Positions 1 through 6,236 of a stretch of DNA of 10,718 nt are shown in pieces. Source of the DNA: Fidelibacterota bacterium (GTDB lineage: Bacteria > Fidelibacterota > Fidelibacteria > Fidelibacterales > Fidelibacteraceae). The position numbers and the translations under genes are program-made. A model generated the notes under the pieces. That model had not been told where the DNA came from. It saw only the letters and a list, made by a program, of their open reading frames with translations, and did no database searches. Position 1 is the stretch's first letter, and each line of letters opens with the position of its first letter. The stretch covers positions 6,759 through 17,476 of the forward strand of contig JAOZRH010000032.1 of assembly GCA_029931905.1 (NCBI GenBank). Direction: 5' to 3'.

Positions 1-23
1 TTAATTCCTACTTTAATTTTCAT
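1..23 (-). CDS. gap: 5' end of a gene cut by the window edge, probably glyceraldehyde-3-phosphate dehydrogenase
   Basis: Only the first seven codons and two bases of the eighth are present, reading MKIKVGI followed by AA, so the eighth residue must be Asn or Lys. Bacterial GAPDH characteristically starts with (A/K)IKVGINGFGRIGR, where this segment opens the NAD-binding Rossmann fold, so the fragment fits gap closely. The ATG is well supported: the reverse strand has a strong AAAGGAG ribosome binding site seven bases upstream (complement of 31-37) and a near-ideal promoter before that. The gene has its own promoter just beyond the recX stop codon, so it is probably not part of the recA-recX unit. 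That a gene starts here is fairly secure; the identity rests on very few residues and is an inference. Confidence 0.5.
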
Positions 24-62
24 ACTATTTCTCCTTTTTTTCTGTTATCATTTCAGACTTAT

Positions 63-91
63 ATTATAATAATTAATACAAGTAAATTCAA
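63..91 (-). promoter_or_regulatory. Sigma70-type promoter of the left-edge (gap-like) gene
   Basis: On the minus strand a TTGAAT -35 box (complement of 86-91) is followed by exactly 17 bases and a perfect TATAAT -10 box (complement of 63-68). The expected transcription start is near 56, giving a leader of roughly 33 bases before the ATG at 23. The promoter lies entirely between the recX stop codon and the next gene. AT-rich DNA produces chance -10 boxes, but the combined spacing, match and position make this one of the two best promoters in the window. Confidence 0.6.
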
Positions 92-98
92 CTAAATT

Positions 99-722
99 CT
101 AAATATTTTCTTTATCAAAAACATTTAATATTATCTCATATCTAAACCCTTTTCTACTTAAATAGTTATACAATTTGCTTTTTTTATTGTTATCTATTTT
201 ATCTCCAAAAGATTTTTTCTTTTTATCATAATGAAATAAACAATTCTTGATGAAAACATCATCATTTATATTTATTATTAAATTATCAATCAATTCTCGT
301 GACAAGCCCTTTTGAAATAATTTATTCTTAATTACCATCATTCCGGATTTTTTAGAGTTCAACAATTCATTTATAAATAATTTTCCAAATTTTGTATCAT
401 CTAAATATTTATGTTTCAATAAATATTCTATCGTTTTATTTACAACTTTTTCGTTAAAATCTCGTTTTTTCAATTTATTTTTCATTTCGCTTACACTATG
501 ATCACGATAAGTAAGTAAAAAAAATGCCTTTTCTTTTGCCCTATCATATTCATTTTCAGAAATTATTTTTTGTATTTTTTTCTCTGAAATTTCACAACCT
601 TCAACAAGAGAATATTCGACTAAATAACTATTGTCTATTGTTATTTTTCGCTTATCTGAAAAATAAATATCACAAATATTAGTATTTTTTTTATGAAAAT
701 ATATTTTAACTATTTTATTCAT
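99..722 (-). CDS. recX: Regulatory protein RecX
   Basis: Predicted RecX, a small cytoplasmic modulator that binds RecA filaments and limits RecA strand exchange and ATPase activity. The 207-residue protein has the RecX layout. After a basic, poorly conserved N-terminal 55 residues comes a run of three-helix repeats, with the family pattern YDRAKEKAFFLLTYRDHS near 59-76, then KLKKRDF (84-90), YLDD (107-110) and QKGLSREL (about 137-144). It lies 19 bases downstream of recA on the same strand, the classical recA-recX arrangement, so co-transcription is likely. The ATG at 722 has no recognisable Shine-Dalgarno sequence; translation may depend on coupling to recA. The stop is TAG. It is very rich in Lys and Asn, as expected from the base composition. 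Recognition is by repeat pattern and context; individual residues are divergent. Confidence 0.88.
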   Translation of the reverse strand: MNKIVKIYFHKKNTNICDIYFSDKRKITIDNSYLVEYSLVEGCEISEKKIQKIISENEYDRAKEKAFFLLTYRDHSVSEMKNKLKKRDFNEKVVNKTIEYLLKHKYLDDTKFGKLFINELLNSKKSGMMVIKNKLFQKGLSRELIDNLIININDDVFIKNCLFHYDKKKKSFGDKIDNNKKSKLYNYLSRKGFRYEIILNVFDKENI

Positions 723-741
723 TCAAAAAACGAATAATTTA

Positions 742-1782
742 TTAATCTTTTTTGGAATTATCTTTTTTTGTTTTTGGTTCCTCAACAACATCTAATCCTA
801 ATGCAGTTTTAACCTCATTTGCAACTTCATTTAAAATATCTTTATTATCATCTAAAAATGTTTTTGCATTTTCTCTACCCTGCCCAATTCGCTCTTTTCC
901 ATAACTATACCAAGAACCAGATTTATTTATAATATCCAATTTGACAGCCAAATCTAAAACATCACCAGTATAGCTTATTCCCTGTCCATACATTATATCA
1001 AATTCTGTCTTCTTGAATGGAGGTGCAACTTTATTTTTAACTATTTTAACGCGAGTTCTATTTCCTAAAATATTATCACCATCTTTTATTGAACTAACTC
1101 TTCTAATTTCCATTCTCAAACTTGTATAAAATTTTAATGCTCTTCCACCTGTAGTTGTCTCAGGATTTCCAAAAACTATTCCAATTTTCATTCTAATTTG
1201 ATTTATAAATACTACAGCAATATTCGATTTCGAAACAACACCAGTCAATTTTCGTAATGCTTGACTCATCAATCTTGCTTGCACTCCCATTTGACTATCA
1301 CCCATATTTCCTTCAATTTCCGATTTTGGAGTTAAAGCGGCAACAGAATCGATAACAATAATATCAATTGCATTACTTCTAACAAGTGTTTCTGTAATTT
1401 CTAATGCTTCTTCACCAGAACTTGGTTGCGAAACTAACAAATCATTGATGTTTACACCAAGATTTTTTGCATAATGAATATCTAAGGCATGTTCTGCATC
1501 AATAAATGCCGCATTTCCTCCAGCTTTTTGTGCCTCTGCAATACAATGTAAAGCAAGTGTAGTTTTTCCTGATGATTCAGGTCCATAAATTTCCGTTATT
1601 CTACCTTTTGGAATTCCACCAACGCCAATAGCCACATCTAAACTCAATGATCCTGTAGAAATTGTTCCAATTTTGGAAGGAATTGCTTTATCACCTAATC
1701 GCATAATTGCACCCTTTCCATATTGTTTATTAATTTGTGATATTGCCATATCTAATGATTTTTCTCTATCTTGATTTGCCAT
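742..1782 (-). CDS. recA: Recombinase A
   Basis: DNA-dependent ATPase that forms filaments on single-stranded DNA, catalyses homologous pairing and strand exchange, and stimulates LexA-type self-cleavage. The 346-residue length is normal. Visible landmarks are the Walker A motif GPESSGKT (67-74), the catalytic Glu of the FIDAEHALD segment (E97), the Walker B strand IIVID (141-145), the NQIRMKIG segment (194-201) and DNA-binding loop L2 starting at GNPETTTGG (205-213). Residue 214 is Arg where E. coli has Asn, a common alternative. The C-terminal tail is Lys/Asp-rich, as is usual. The ATG start at 1782 is set by an AAAGAGG ribosome binding site five bases upstream (complement of 1788-1794). 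recX follows directly. I saw no clear LexA operator of either the GAAC-N4-GTTC or CTGT-N8-ACAG type upstream, so SOS control is not evident. Confidence 0.98.
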   Translation of the reverse strand: MANQDREKSLDMAISQINKQYGKGAIMRLGDKAIPSKIGTISTGSLSLDVAIGVGGIPKGRITEIYGPESSGKTTLALHCIAEAQKAGGNAAFIDAEHALDIHYAKNLGVNINDLLVSQPSSGEEALEITETLVRSNAIDIIVIDSVAALTPKSEIEGNMGDSQMGVQARLMSQALRKLTGVVSKSNIAVVFINQIRMKIGIVFGNPETTTGGRALKFYTSLRMEIRRVSSIKDGDNILGNRTRVKIVKNKVAPPFKKTEFDIMYGQGISYTGDVLDLAVKLDIINKSGSWYSYGKERIGQGRENAKTFLDDNKDILNEVANEVKTALGLDVVEEPKTKKDNSKKD

Positions 1783-1802
1783 TTTTACCTCTTTATTTGT
1801 TC

Positions 1803-1808
1803 TTTATA
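1803..1808 (-). promoter_or_regulatory. Possible -10 box of recA
   Basis: On the minus strand TATAAA lies about 20 bases upstream of the start codon and just ahead of the recA ribosome binding site. At 17 bases further upstream the -35 position reads TAATGT, a poor match, so either the leader is very short or the true promoter lies elsewhere in the 150-base divergent gap shared with the aminotransferase gene. Weak call. Confidence 0.25.
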
Positions 1809-1868
1809 AAACTGCTGAAATTTAAACATTATTTTTTTAAAATGAAACCACAAAACAATTATTTTTAT

Positions 1869-1896
1869 TTGAATATTATTAATAATAAATTATATT
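1869..1896 (+). promoter_or_regulatory. Probable promoter of the aminotransferase gene
   Basis: A TTGAAT -35 box (1869-1874), a 16-base spacer and a TATATT -10 box (1891-1896) lie 37 bases ahead of the ATG at 1933. The spacer begins with a perfect 12-base palindrome, ATTATTAATAAT (1875-1886). The area is almost pure A/T, which lowers the significance of both signals. Confidence 0.4.
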
Positions 1897-1932
1897 ATAT
1901 GAAAATATAAAATATAAAAAAGAGGTTTTAAA

Positions 1933-3126
1933 ATGACTCCAATTAAACCAGCTCAAAGAGTTAAAAATATTAATTATGCAATTAGAGAAGTTGTAGCTTT
2001 AGCAAATGAAATTAAAGCAACTGGAAAAAAAATGCACTATTTAAATATAGGCGATCCTAACAAATATGATTTTTCTCCACCTAAACATATGACTGATGCT
2101 GTTTCATTAGCGATGCAAAACAATTTGAATGGTTATTCTCCATCTTCTGGAATTGAAGATGCTCGTAATGCCATAAAAAGACAAGCAGAAAGATCAAAAA
2201 TTAAAAATATTAAAGATATTATTATCACCACAGGAGCAAGTGAAGGAATTGAATTAGCAATTACCGGATTATGTAATTCTGGTGATAATATTTTACTCCC
2301 TTTTCCAAGTTATCCACTTTATTCAGCAATATTAGGGAAATTAGAAGCCGAAGTAAATCCATATTATCTCAATGAAGATGATAATTGGAATTTAGATATT
2401 GAAGATATCGAAAAACGAATAAATAAACGCACAAAAGGTATTGTAATAATTAATCCTAACAATCCAACTGGTGCAATTTATCCAAAAGAAACATTACTTG
2501 AAATAATTGAACTTGCAAAAAAACATAATCTTGTGATTTTCAGTGATGAAATTTATGATAAAATTCTATATGACAATGTTGAATATACTTCACTTGCTTC
2601 ACTAACAGAAGAAGTTCCAATTGTTACATTTAATGGATTATCAAAATCTTATATCGTTCCTGGATTTAGAATTGGTTGGGCAATTTTTAGTGGACCTGAT
2701 GAATTAATAAAAGATTATGTTGCTGGAGTAAATAAAATGTCTCGTTCTCGTCTTTGTGCAAATCACCCAATGCAATATGCAATTCAACCAGCACTTGATG
2801 GTCCACAAGATCATCTTTCAGAAATGATAAAAAAATTAAAAGTTAGAAGAGATTTAACTATCTCAATGTTAAATGATCTTGATGAAATTTCTTGTACAGT
2901 TCCTCAAGGAGCTTTTTATGCCTTCCCTTCTTTACATATTCCTGAAAATGACGAAACTTTTGTTGCTGATTTAATCAGAGAAACTGGAGTAGTTACTGTT
3001 CACGGTTCTGGATTTGGTCAAAAACCAGGTTCGAAACATTTACGAATTGTATTTTTGCCAAATGAAAAAATATTAGAAGAAGCTTATGGTAAAATCAGAG
3101 AATTTATTAAGAAAAGATATCATTAA
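1933..3126 (+). CDS. Class I PLP-dependent aminotransferase, AlaA-type (probable alanine aminotransferase)
   Basis: Cytoplasmic pyridoxal-phosphate enzyme of fold type I that transfers an amino group between an amino acid and a 2-oxo acid. It most resembles the AlaA-type alanine:2-oxoglutarate aminotransferases, but substrate cannot be fixed from sequence. The 397-residue length is standard. Visible motifs are the N-terminal LNIGDP (37-42), GYSPSSGI (67-74), TTGASEGIELAI (99-110, cofactor phosphate region), NPNNPTG (174-180; N177 contacts PLP), SDEIYD (204-209; D205 and Y208 contact PLP), the Schiff-base lysine K238 in GLSKSY, R246 in GFRIGW, and the substrate carboxylate-binding Arg in LRIVFLP (R371). 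The ATG has an AAAGAGG ribosome binding site (1919-1925) seven bases upstream. It is the only plus-strand gene, divergent from recA and convergent with the DUF58 gene, leaving 31 bases between the two stop codons. Family assignment is secure; the alanine preference is an inference. Confidence 0.9.
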   Translation: MTPIKPAQRVKNINYAIREVVALANEIKATGKKMHYLNIGDPNKYDFSPPKHMTDAVSLAMQNNLNGYSPSSGIEDARNAIKRQAERSKIKNIKDIIITTGASEGIELAITGLCNSGDNILLPFPSYPLYSAILGKLEAEVNPYYLNEDDNWNLDIEDIEKRINKRTKGIVIINPNNPTGAIYPKETLLEIIELAKKHNLVIFSDEIYDKILYDNVEYTSLASLTEEVPIVTFNGLSKSYIVPGFRIGWAIFSGPDELIKDYVAGVNKMSRSRLCANHPMQYAIQPALDGPQDHLSEMIKKLKVRRDLTISMLNDLDEISCTVPQGAFYAFPSLHIPENDETFVADLIRETGVVTVHGSGFGQKPGSKHLRIVFLPNEKILEEAYGKIREFIKKRYH

Positions 3127-3157
3127 TTTAAAAAATTATTTCTACAATTTTTCTTAA

Positions 3158-4048
3158 TCAATACATTTTTTTTCGTTTAATTAAATATTGCATAAGAGCA
3201 TATCGTAAATCGGTGTCTGTTGTAATCAAATTATAATCGACATTATTTTCACCACAAAATCTTTTCAGTTTTTCAGAATATTTATTTGTTAATTTTTTAT
3301 ATTCATCTTTCATTTGTCGAATATCAAGTTTTATTTTTTCATTATTTTCTAAATCAACAAATTCTACTTTTTTATCATCTTTTAATGTAAATTCCATCGG
3401 ATCCCAAATATGAAAAACAATCACTTCATGTCCTAAATATCGAAAATGTTTTATCCCATTCAAAATAGATTCAGGATTGTCCCACAAATCAGAAATTAAT
3501 ATCACCAATCCCCTTTTATTCAATTTTTCTGCTATTTTGTGAAGCACATTCCCAACATTTGTTTCACCATGACATTGTGTATTTTGCAATTCTTTCATTA
3601 ACATTTTGGTATAAGATGCAATGGCTTTTGGTGGAAATAATTTGTCAATTTTCTCATTAAAAATTGTTAAGCCAGTAGCGTCATTTTGTTTTGTTAGCAA
3701 ATAAATCAGAGAAGCCGTCAGCAATGAAGAATATTTAAATTTACTAATTCCATTAGATGAAAATTCCATTGATTTACTATTATCTAATAAAATATACGAA
3801 ACTAAATTTGTTTCTTCTTGGAACTGTTTGATATAATATCTATCTGTTCGACCATAAACTTGCCAATCAATATGTTTAATATCATCACCAGCGATATATG
3901 GTCTATGTTCGGAAAATTCAACACTAAATCCGTGATATGGTGATTTATGAAGTCCAATCATAAAACCCTCCACAACTGTCTTTGCTTGTAGAAGTAATCC
4001 CCTTAACTGAATAACATTTTCTATAGAAGAGTTATTTGTGTGTTTCAA
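3158..4048 (-). CDS. DUF58 family protein with von Willebrand A-like fold
   Basis: DUF58 proteins are usually partners of MoxR-type AAA+ ATPases and are thought to act in envelope-linked chaperone or assembly systems; the exact role is unknown. From the TTG at 4048 it is 296 residues. The family hallmark, rich in HGFSVEF, EHRPYIAGDD and HIDWQVYGRTDRYYIKQF, is at about 38-76. A metal-binding MIDAS-like set follows: DNSKS (89-93), a Thr in GETNVG (about 163) and the Asp in LISDLWD (187). The start is uncertain. There is no in-frame ATG before the conserved domain. A TTG at 4090 is open but overlaps the upstream gene by 59 bases and adds a non-conserved hydrophobic tail. TTG 4048 overlaps it by 17 bases and begins just before the expected N-terminus, but lacks a Shine-Dalgarno sequence, so coupling to the upstream gene is likely. 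No moxR gene is adjacent. The stop is TGA. Confidence 0.88.
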   Translation of the reverse strand: MKHTNNSSIENVIQLRGLLLQAKTVVEGFMIGLHKSPYHGFSVEFSEHRPYIAGDDIKHIDWQVYGRTDRYYIKQFQEETNLVSYILLDNSKSMEFSSNGISKFKYSSLLTASLIYLLTKQNDATGLTIFNEKIDKLFPPKAIASYTKMLMKELQNTQCHGETNVGNVLHKIAEKLNKRGLVILISDLWDNPESILNGIKHFRYLGHEVIVFHIWDPMEFTLKDDKKVEFVDLENNEKIKLDIRQMKDEYKKLTNKYSEKLKRFCGENNVDYNLITTDTDLRYALMQYLIKRKKMY

Positions 4049-4265
4049 TTTTTTTAGATTTATAAAGTATTGAAAAAGGCACAATAACAAAATAACCTAA
4101 TGCAAGTAATATTGGACTAATTACCATTGACATTGTATCATAAGTATCACCAATTGCTAAAAAAATGTAACCAAGAATTATTGCAGAAATACCAACTAAA
4201 AATATATGCATATTTCGTTTATCCATTCCCAATGTTTGAAAGATATTTTTATTATTATTTTTCAC
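4032..4265 (-). CDS. Small two-helix membrane protein (DUF3098-like)
   Basis: A 77-residue protein with a polar, Asn/Lys-rich N-terminus, a first membrane helix at about 20-40 (HIFLVGISAIILGYIFLAIG), a short acidic loop (DTYDT), a second helix at about 46-68 with the pattern SPILLALGYFVIVPFSILY, and a short basic tail. The helix-GD-loop-helix layout with a conserved GY resembles the small DUF3098-like proteins of FCB bacteria; I give that as a resemblance only. The start is a GTG at 4265, supported by an AAAGGGTGG ribosome binding site. The 3' end overlaps the DUF58 gene, which suggests the two are translated together and that this protein could be a membrane partner of the DUF58 protein. No enzymatic motif is visible. 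Confidence 0.75.
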   Translation of the reverse strand: MKNNNKNIFQTLGMDKRNMHIFLVGISAIILGYIFLAIGDTYDTMSMVISPILLALGYFVIVPFSILYKSKKIETHK

Positions 4266-4268
4266 TGT

Positions 4269-4277
4269 CCACCCTTT
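4269..4277 (-). promoter_or_regulatory. Ribosome binding site deciding the GTG start of the small membrane protein
   Basis: The minus strand reads AAAGGGTGG three bases before the GTG at 4265; measured from the AAAGGG core the spacing is six bases. No ATG in this frame offers a comparable signal, so GTG is the preferred start. Confidence 0.5.
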
Positions 4278-4311
4278 TTTTATTCGTTAGTTTAACCATA
4301 TTTTTTTTCAT

Positions 4312-5043
4312 TTACAAATTTTTAATAATATTTTTACTAAATTGTTCCGTATTTTTTTTACACTCATCAATAAATCTATCAAATATCATTTTTCTCTGTT
4401 GTTCGTCATCAGATCTTTCTGGATGCCATTGTAATCCCAAAATAAATCTGTCATCAACTCCCTCAATAGCCTCAACTATTCCATCATCTGTCATAGCTGT
4501 TATTTTCAAATTACTACTAACAAAGTTAGAATTGATAGATTGATGATGTCCGGAATTAATTCTAATTTTATTGGTTTTAAACATTTTTTTTAATATTCCA
4601 TCATTTATTATATTTGCAGAATGATATACATCACCCCCTCTTCCATGCCCATCAATATTCAAAATCATTTTTCCATTGTTTACAATATTTATCAATTGAC
4701 AACCAGCACAAATTCCAATTACTGGAATATTTCTTTTTAAAACTAACTTTGCCAATTTTAAATCAAATTTTGCTCTATCATTCAACATTGGATCTTCATG
4801 TTCATCTGGTTTCATACCATAAATATTTGCTGGATAATCATCACCACCCATAAATAGAAATCCGTCACACTCTTCCACTTGTTCAATAATAAAATCATCA
4901 TTATAATAAATTGGAAATAATCTTGGTACACCTCCAGATTTAACAATTGAATTTATATAATTTTCTGGAATTCTGTGCCACAATCTTCCACCTATCATTG
5001 TAGTATCCATATTCAAACCAATAATGGGTTTTCTATTTTTCAT
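4312..5043 (-). CDS. Class I glutamine amidotransferase-like gamma-glutamyl hydrolase (peptidase C26, PuuD-like)
   Basis: Probable cytoplasmic hydrolase of gamma-glutamyl amide bonds, in the family of PuuD (gamma-glutamyl-GABA hydrolase). The 243-residue length fits. Visible motifs are the N-terminal strand PIIGL (6-10), the oxyanion region FMGGDDYPANIYG (64-76), the nucleophile elbow GICAG with catalytic C112, the NSGHHQS segment (163-169) and the catalytic His-Glu pair in LQWHPE (H207, E209). All three catalytic residues are present. The elbow reads GICAGCQ where PuuD has GICRG-type sequence, so substrate specificity may differ. The ATG overlaps the TGA of the upstream FAD oxidoreductase in an ATGA junction and has a GAGGA ribosome binding site (complement of 5053-5057), a sign of translational coupling and shared function. 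Family confident; the substrate is unknown. It could also be a gamma-glutamyl peptidase acting on an opine-like or glutamylated amine product. Confidence 0.88.
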   Translation of the reverse strand: MKNRKPIIGLNMDTTMIGGRLWHRIPENYINSIVKSGGVPRLFPIYYNDDFIIEQVEECDGFLFMGGDDYPANIYGMKPDEHEDPMLNDRAKFDLKLAKLVLKRNIPVIGICAGCQLINIVNNGKMILNIDGHGRGGDVYHSANIINDGILKKMFKTNKIRINSGHHQSINSNFVSSNLKITAMTDDGIVEAIEGVDDRFILGLQWHPERSDDEQQRKMIFDRFIDECKKNTEQFSKNIIKNL

Positions 5044-6188
5044 TTGAACATTTCCTCACTATCAAATTTTCTGTAAAGAGATAATTCATTTAAAATATCA
5101 TCATGTTTTTGTGTTTTATCTGCAATCACTTCGGATAATATCTTGCCAAGTCCCGGACCTAACATAAATCCTTGACCACACATTCCTACTGCCAAAAATA
5201 AATTTTTCATTTCTTTTGTATATCCAATTATTGGAAATCCATCTGGAGTCATTGGATACAAACCTCGCCATGTTCTTCTCACACGAATATTCCTTAATCT
5301 TGGATATAAATTTATCATTCGTTTAATTACTTGTGGCAAAAATATAGAAGTATTATCGCAATCTTTTCCGGGAATATTTGGATTTGGAGTAATACAAAAA
5401 ACTATTTGTCCCTCTTTGTTTTGATAAAAATAATAATTTGCAGAATCTTGTTCTGGTCGCATATCTACAATCATTGGTTCGAAAAATCTCTCTACAGGCT
5501 CTGTAATTCCTGCTTCGTGCGATTCTGGAAATATTGGCAAATCTAAGTTAAATATTTTTCCAACTTCTTTTGCATCGCCACCGCTACAATCGATTACAAT
5601 GTCACTTTTATATTCATTTTTATTTGTAAAAATTTTTTTAATTTCATTTTCCGATATTTCTGATTTGACAACTTCTTCATTAAAATAAAAATCAACATTA
5701 TTTTTTTTTGCTAACATAAAAAAAGCATCTGCTGTTTTTAAAGGTGAAGCTGATCCATCATTTGGAGAATATATTCCACCTCGTAAATTCGTATCGTTAA
5801 TTCCTGGTGTTATTTGTTTAATTTTTTCTTTTGAAATCCAGTCAATATTTAATTTATAACTTTTTTGAATTTTTAACACTTTCTTAAATTTTTCTTCGTC
5901 TTTTTTAGTATATATTGGAAAAAAATATCCACCTTCAACCCAATCGACATCAAATCCAAATTTTCCCTTCATTTCTCGCATAATTTTAAGAGTTTCTAAT
6001 CCAATTTTTATCTTTGCTGGATCTGAATGTGTTGCTCTCATTCCACCAATAGCAGCTCTATTTTGTCCACGACCAACAGAAGAATTTTTTTCTATTACCG
6101 CTACTTTCTTTCCTTTTTTTGCAAGATAATAACTTAATGGAACTCCAACGCTACCTGCTCCGATTATTAGTATGTCATAAATTTTCAT
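5040..6188 (-). CDS. FAD-dependent amino acid/amine dehydrogenase, DAO family (HcnC / proline dehydrogenase beta-like)
   Basis: Flavoprotein of the D-amino-acid oxidase fold (PF01266), predicted to oxidise the C-N bond of an amino acid or secondary amine to an imine. The 382-residue length matches HcnC, opine oxidase B subunits, archaeal proline dehydrogenase beta and glycine/sarcosine oxidases. Visible are the FAD-binding GAGSVG (10-15) with the ribose-binding E33 at the end of beta-2, RAAIGGMR (44-51), the conserved TWRGLYPMTPDGFPIIG (306-322) and the C-terminal FAD loop GMCGQGFMLGPGLGKIL (335-351). There is no signal peptide, so it is cytoplasmic. The large iron-sulfur oxidoreductase lies 48 bases upstream, and the two resemble subunits of one complex, so electrons probably go to that partner rather than to oxygen. 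An AAGG ribosome binding site precedes the ATG. The downstream hydrolase overlaps it by four bases. Substrate is unknown: proline, glycine, sarcosine, opines and gamma-glutamyl amines are all possible. Confidence 0.85.
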   Translation of the reverse strand: MKIYDILIIGAGSVGVPLSYYLAKKGKKVAVIEKNSSVGRGQNRAAIGGMRATHSDPAKIKIGLETLKIMREMKGKFGFDVDWVEGGYFFPIYTKKDEEKFKKVLKIQKSYKLNIDWISKEKIKQITPGINDTNLRGGIYSPNDGSASPLKTADAFFMLAKKNNVDFYFNEEVVKSEISENEIKKIFTNKNEYKSDIVIDCSGGDAKEVGKIFNLDLPIFPESHEAGITEPVERFFEPMIVDMRPEQDSANYYFYQNKEGQIVFCITPNPNIPGKDCDNTSIFLPQVIKRMINLYPRLRNIRVRRTWRGLYPMTPDGFPIIGYTKEMKNLFLAVGMCGQGFMLGPGLGKILSEVIADKTQKHDDILNELSLYRKFDSEEMFK

Positions 6189-6236
6189 ATTAACCTTACT
6201 TTTAATAATTACTAATATTTTATCATTGTTAATAAT

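Noticed and set aside
1783..1932. LexA operator in the recA-aminotransferase divergent gap
   Set aside because: No GAAC-N4-GTTC or CTGT-N8-ACAG type site was found; a lineage-specific operator cannot be excluded by eye.
3127..3157. Bidirectional terminator between the convergent aminotransferase and DUF58 genes
   Set aside because: The 31-base gap has T and A runs but no GC-containing stem, so no intrinsic terminator can be claimed.
4127..4543. 138-codon plus-strand open frame across the small membrane protein and the hydrolase gene
   Set aside because: It runs antisense to two genes with clear family features, its translation is a Phe/Leu/Ser-rich mixture with no motif, and it has no ribosome binding site.
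5331..5546. 71-codon plus-strand frame inside the FAD oxidoreductase
   Set aside because: Antisense shadow of a conserved coding region; Trp/Ile/Tyr-rich with no start signal.
6189..6236. Internal promoter before the FAD oxidoreductase gene
   Set aside because: Only A/T-rich sequence with no -35/-10 pair at proper spacing; the gap is better read as an intra-operon spacer with an AAGG ribosome binding site.
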